DNA of 64,000 bases. Source: an uncultured Collinsella sp. (GTDB lineage: Bacteria; Actinomycetota; Coriobacteriia; Coriobacteriales; Coriobacteriaceae). Both the position numbers and the translations under genes were made by a program. The notes under the pieces were generated by a model. It saw nothing but the letters and a program-made list of their open reading frames with translations. It ran no database searches and was not told the origin of the DNA. Location of the stretch: the NCBI GenBank assembly GCA_900541885.1, contig UQKW01000001.1, positions 62,001 to 126,000 of the forward strand, given 5' to 3'. Below are positions 63,254 through 64,000 of the stretch, in pieces (the stretch's first letter is position 1; every line of letters begins with the position of its first letter).

Positions 63254-63365
63254 AAAGCTGTCAGATGGCTACGCATGTAGTCATAGAAACCGGCCCCCCA
63301 AGTGCTTATGAACCTGGTAAGTCTTACAAGCACAGGGAGGGCCCTCATTGAAAGGATAGCTCATC

Positions 63366-63611
63366 ATGGCTACTCCAAAGATTAGCACTCAGGCGTCCAC
63401 ACCGACTTTCCCCACTGGTGCCGCTCAGTGCGATCGGTTGCTCCGCGTTAACGATATCCGCGAACTTACTGGCTGGAGCGAAAACACCGCACGCAAGTTT
63501 ATGAGAGAGTCCGGCAAGCTCATCCAAATCCATCGTTCTAATTACATGTTTGAAAGCTCGTTCTACGAGCTTTTCAAGCAGCTTGAAGGTCGTACCGCCC
63601 ACCTTGATTAG
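63366..63611 (+). CDS. Excisionase-like small HTH protein
   Basis: This 81-residue protein has a winged-helix/MerR-like motif in RVNDIRELTGWSENTARKFM, as in excisionases and phage regulators. Position directly after the integrase supports a role as recombination directionality factor; a regulator is possible. AAAGGA precedes the ATG. Confidence 0.65.
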   Translation: MATPKISTQASTPTFPTGAAQCDRLLRVNDIRELTGWSENTARKFMRESGKLIQIHRSNYMFESSFYELFKQLEGRTAHLD

Positions 63612-63620
63612 GTGGTAAAC

Positions 63621-64000
63621 ATGAGCGAGCTTCCGTCGATTTCCGACATATTTAGCGATGATGCTACTGAGCAACGAGAGATTACGGGAAAAATGGATAA
63701 GGCTATTTTTATTTCAGTGCCCGAGTGGGCGTGCTGCGTCACCACCGTTGCCGCCGAGCGTCTCATCCTCGGCCTTGTATGGAAGTTTGGAAAACCTTCC
63801 AAAAACAAACGGCCCATGGGCTTCTGCGCTAAAAGCAAATGGATTGAGGATCACTACCGCCTGAGTAAGAACACTATATCCCGGGCCTATACCTCTCTGA
63901 AGGATAAGGGGTATATTCAAAAAGTTGGTGATGGCAGCTGGATGCTTAATTACGCCGCAATCTACCGCGCCGCGATTGAAAACGCTTGGGAGCCTCCGAA
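63621..64000 (+). CDS. Winged-helix protein, replication-initiator type (partial)
   Basis: About 126 codons are present; the 3' end is cut by the window edge. I translated it directly: MSELPSISDIFSDDATEQ at the start, a winged helix around KSKWIEDHYRLSKNTISRAY and LKDKGYIQKVGDG, as in helix-turn-helix domains of replication initiators and phage proteins. AGGTGG lies 5 nt before the ATG and 10 nt after the excisionase-like gene, so it is in the same operon. Confidence 0.6.
   Translation, partial: MSELPSISDIFSDDATEQREITGKMDKAIFISVPEWACCVTTVAAERLILGLVWKFGKPSKNKRPMGFCAKSKWIEDHYRLSKNTISRAYTSLKDKGYIQKVGDGSWMLNYAAIYRAAIENAWEPP

Larger units (their letters stand above)
61663..64000 (+). mobile_element. 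Left end of an integrative element in a tRNA-Arg gene (partial)
   Basis: It begins at the displaced tRNA-Arg end and contains integrase, a small excisionase-like protein and a winged-helix protein, all on the plus strand. It then runs off the window. Base composition falls well below that of the chromosome. It could be a prophage or an integrative conjugative element; nothing visible decides. Confidence 0.8.

Overview
The window looks like chromosomal DNA from an anaerobic, high-GC actinobacterium of the Coriobacteriia, most like Collinsella. This rests on recognised gene content and not on a search. The content is a single-chain pyruvate:ferredoxin oxidoreductase, rubrerythrin and other anaerobe genes, many PTS and LytTR genes, carbamate kinase, and the actinobacterial FHA-PstP-RodA-PBP-PknB division and cell-wall cluster. 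Almost all genes have good Shine-Dalgarno sequences, which decide many start sites.

Layout. 1-13.6 kb (mostly minus strand): 5' part of mfd, an ATP-grasp enzyme, a zinc-ribbon membrane protein, nth, an ABC exporter, rmuC, a nucleotidyltransferase/HTH pair resembling a type IV toxin-antitoxin, two small membrane proteins, rubrerythrin, an unusual MutY-like glycosylase and an Rrf2 regulator. 13.9-14.5 kb: tRNA-Asp and a noncoding stretch that folds as a long rod. 14.4-23 kb: a phosphoesterase and two paralogous LytS/LytR-type two-component systems, with a glycosyltransferase, a UMF1-type transporter and a phospholipase C-like protein among them. 23-27.4 kb: amidohydrolase/permease operon and a C39-like peptidase. 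27.9-33.4 kb: a complete beta-glucoside PTS operon (PRD regulator, IIA, IIB, IIC, 6-phospho-beta-glucosidase). 33.7-37.9 kb: carbamate kinase, a DUF3830 gene pair and an AT-rich AAA ATPase of likely foreign origin. 38-42 kb: the oxidoreductase.

42-61.4 kb is a signalling and cell-envelope region. One kinase/FHA operon (42.1-45.8 kb) is followed by recR, ybaB and dnaX. Then comes a plus-strand run of kinase, fhaA, fhaB, PP2C phosphatase, a RodA-PBP single-chain fusion and a PASTA kinase (PknB). In total there are three Ser/Thr kinases, three FHA proteins and one phosphatase. From 61.5 kb to the right edge lies the left end of an integrated element: displaced tRNA-Arg 3' ends, a tyrosine integrase, an excisionase-like protein and a truncated winged-helix replication-type protein.

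The most unusual features are the RodA-PBP fusion and the noncoding repeats. Two hairpins share a 46-nt core (44/46 identical) but have unrelated, perfectly self-complementary arms. Other repeats are duplicated together with terminators behind unrelated genes. A 29-bp inverted repeat encloses a terminator, a rod-shaped RNA candidate lies near tRNA-Asp, and several terminator-like hairpins sit directly in front of the next gene's ribosome binding site.
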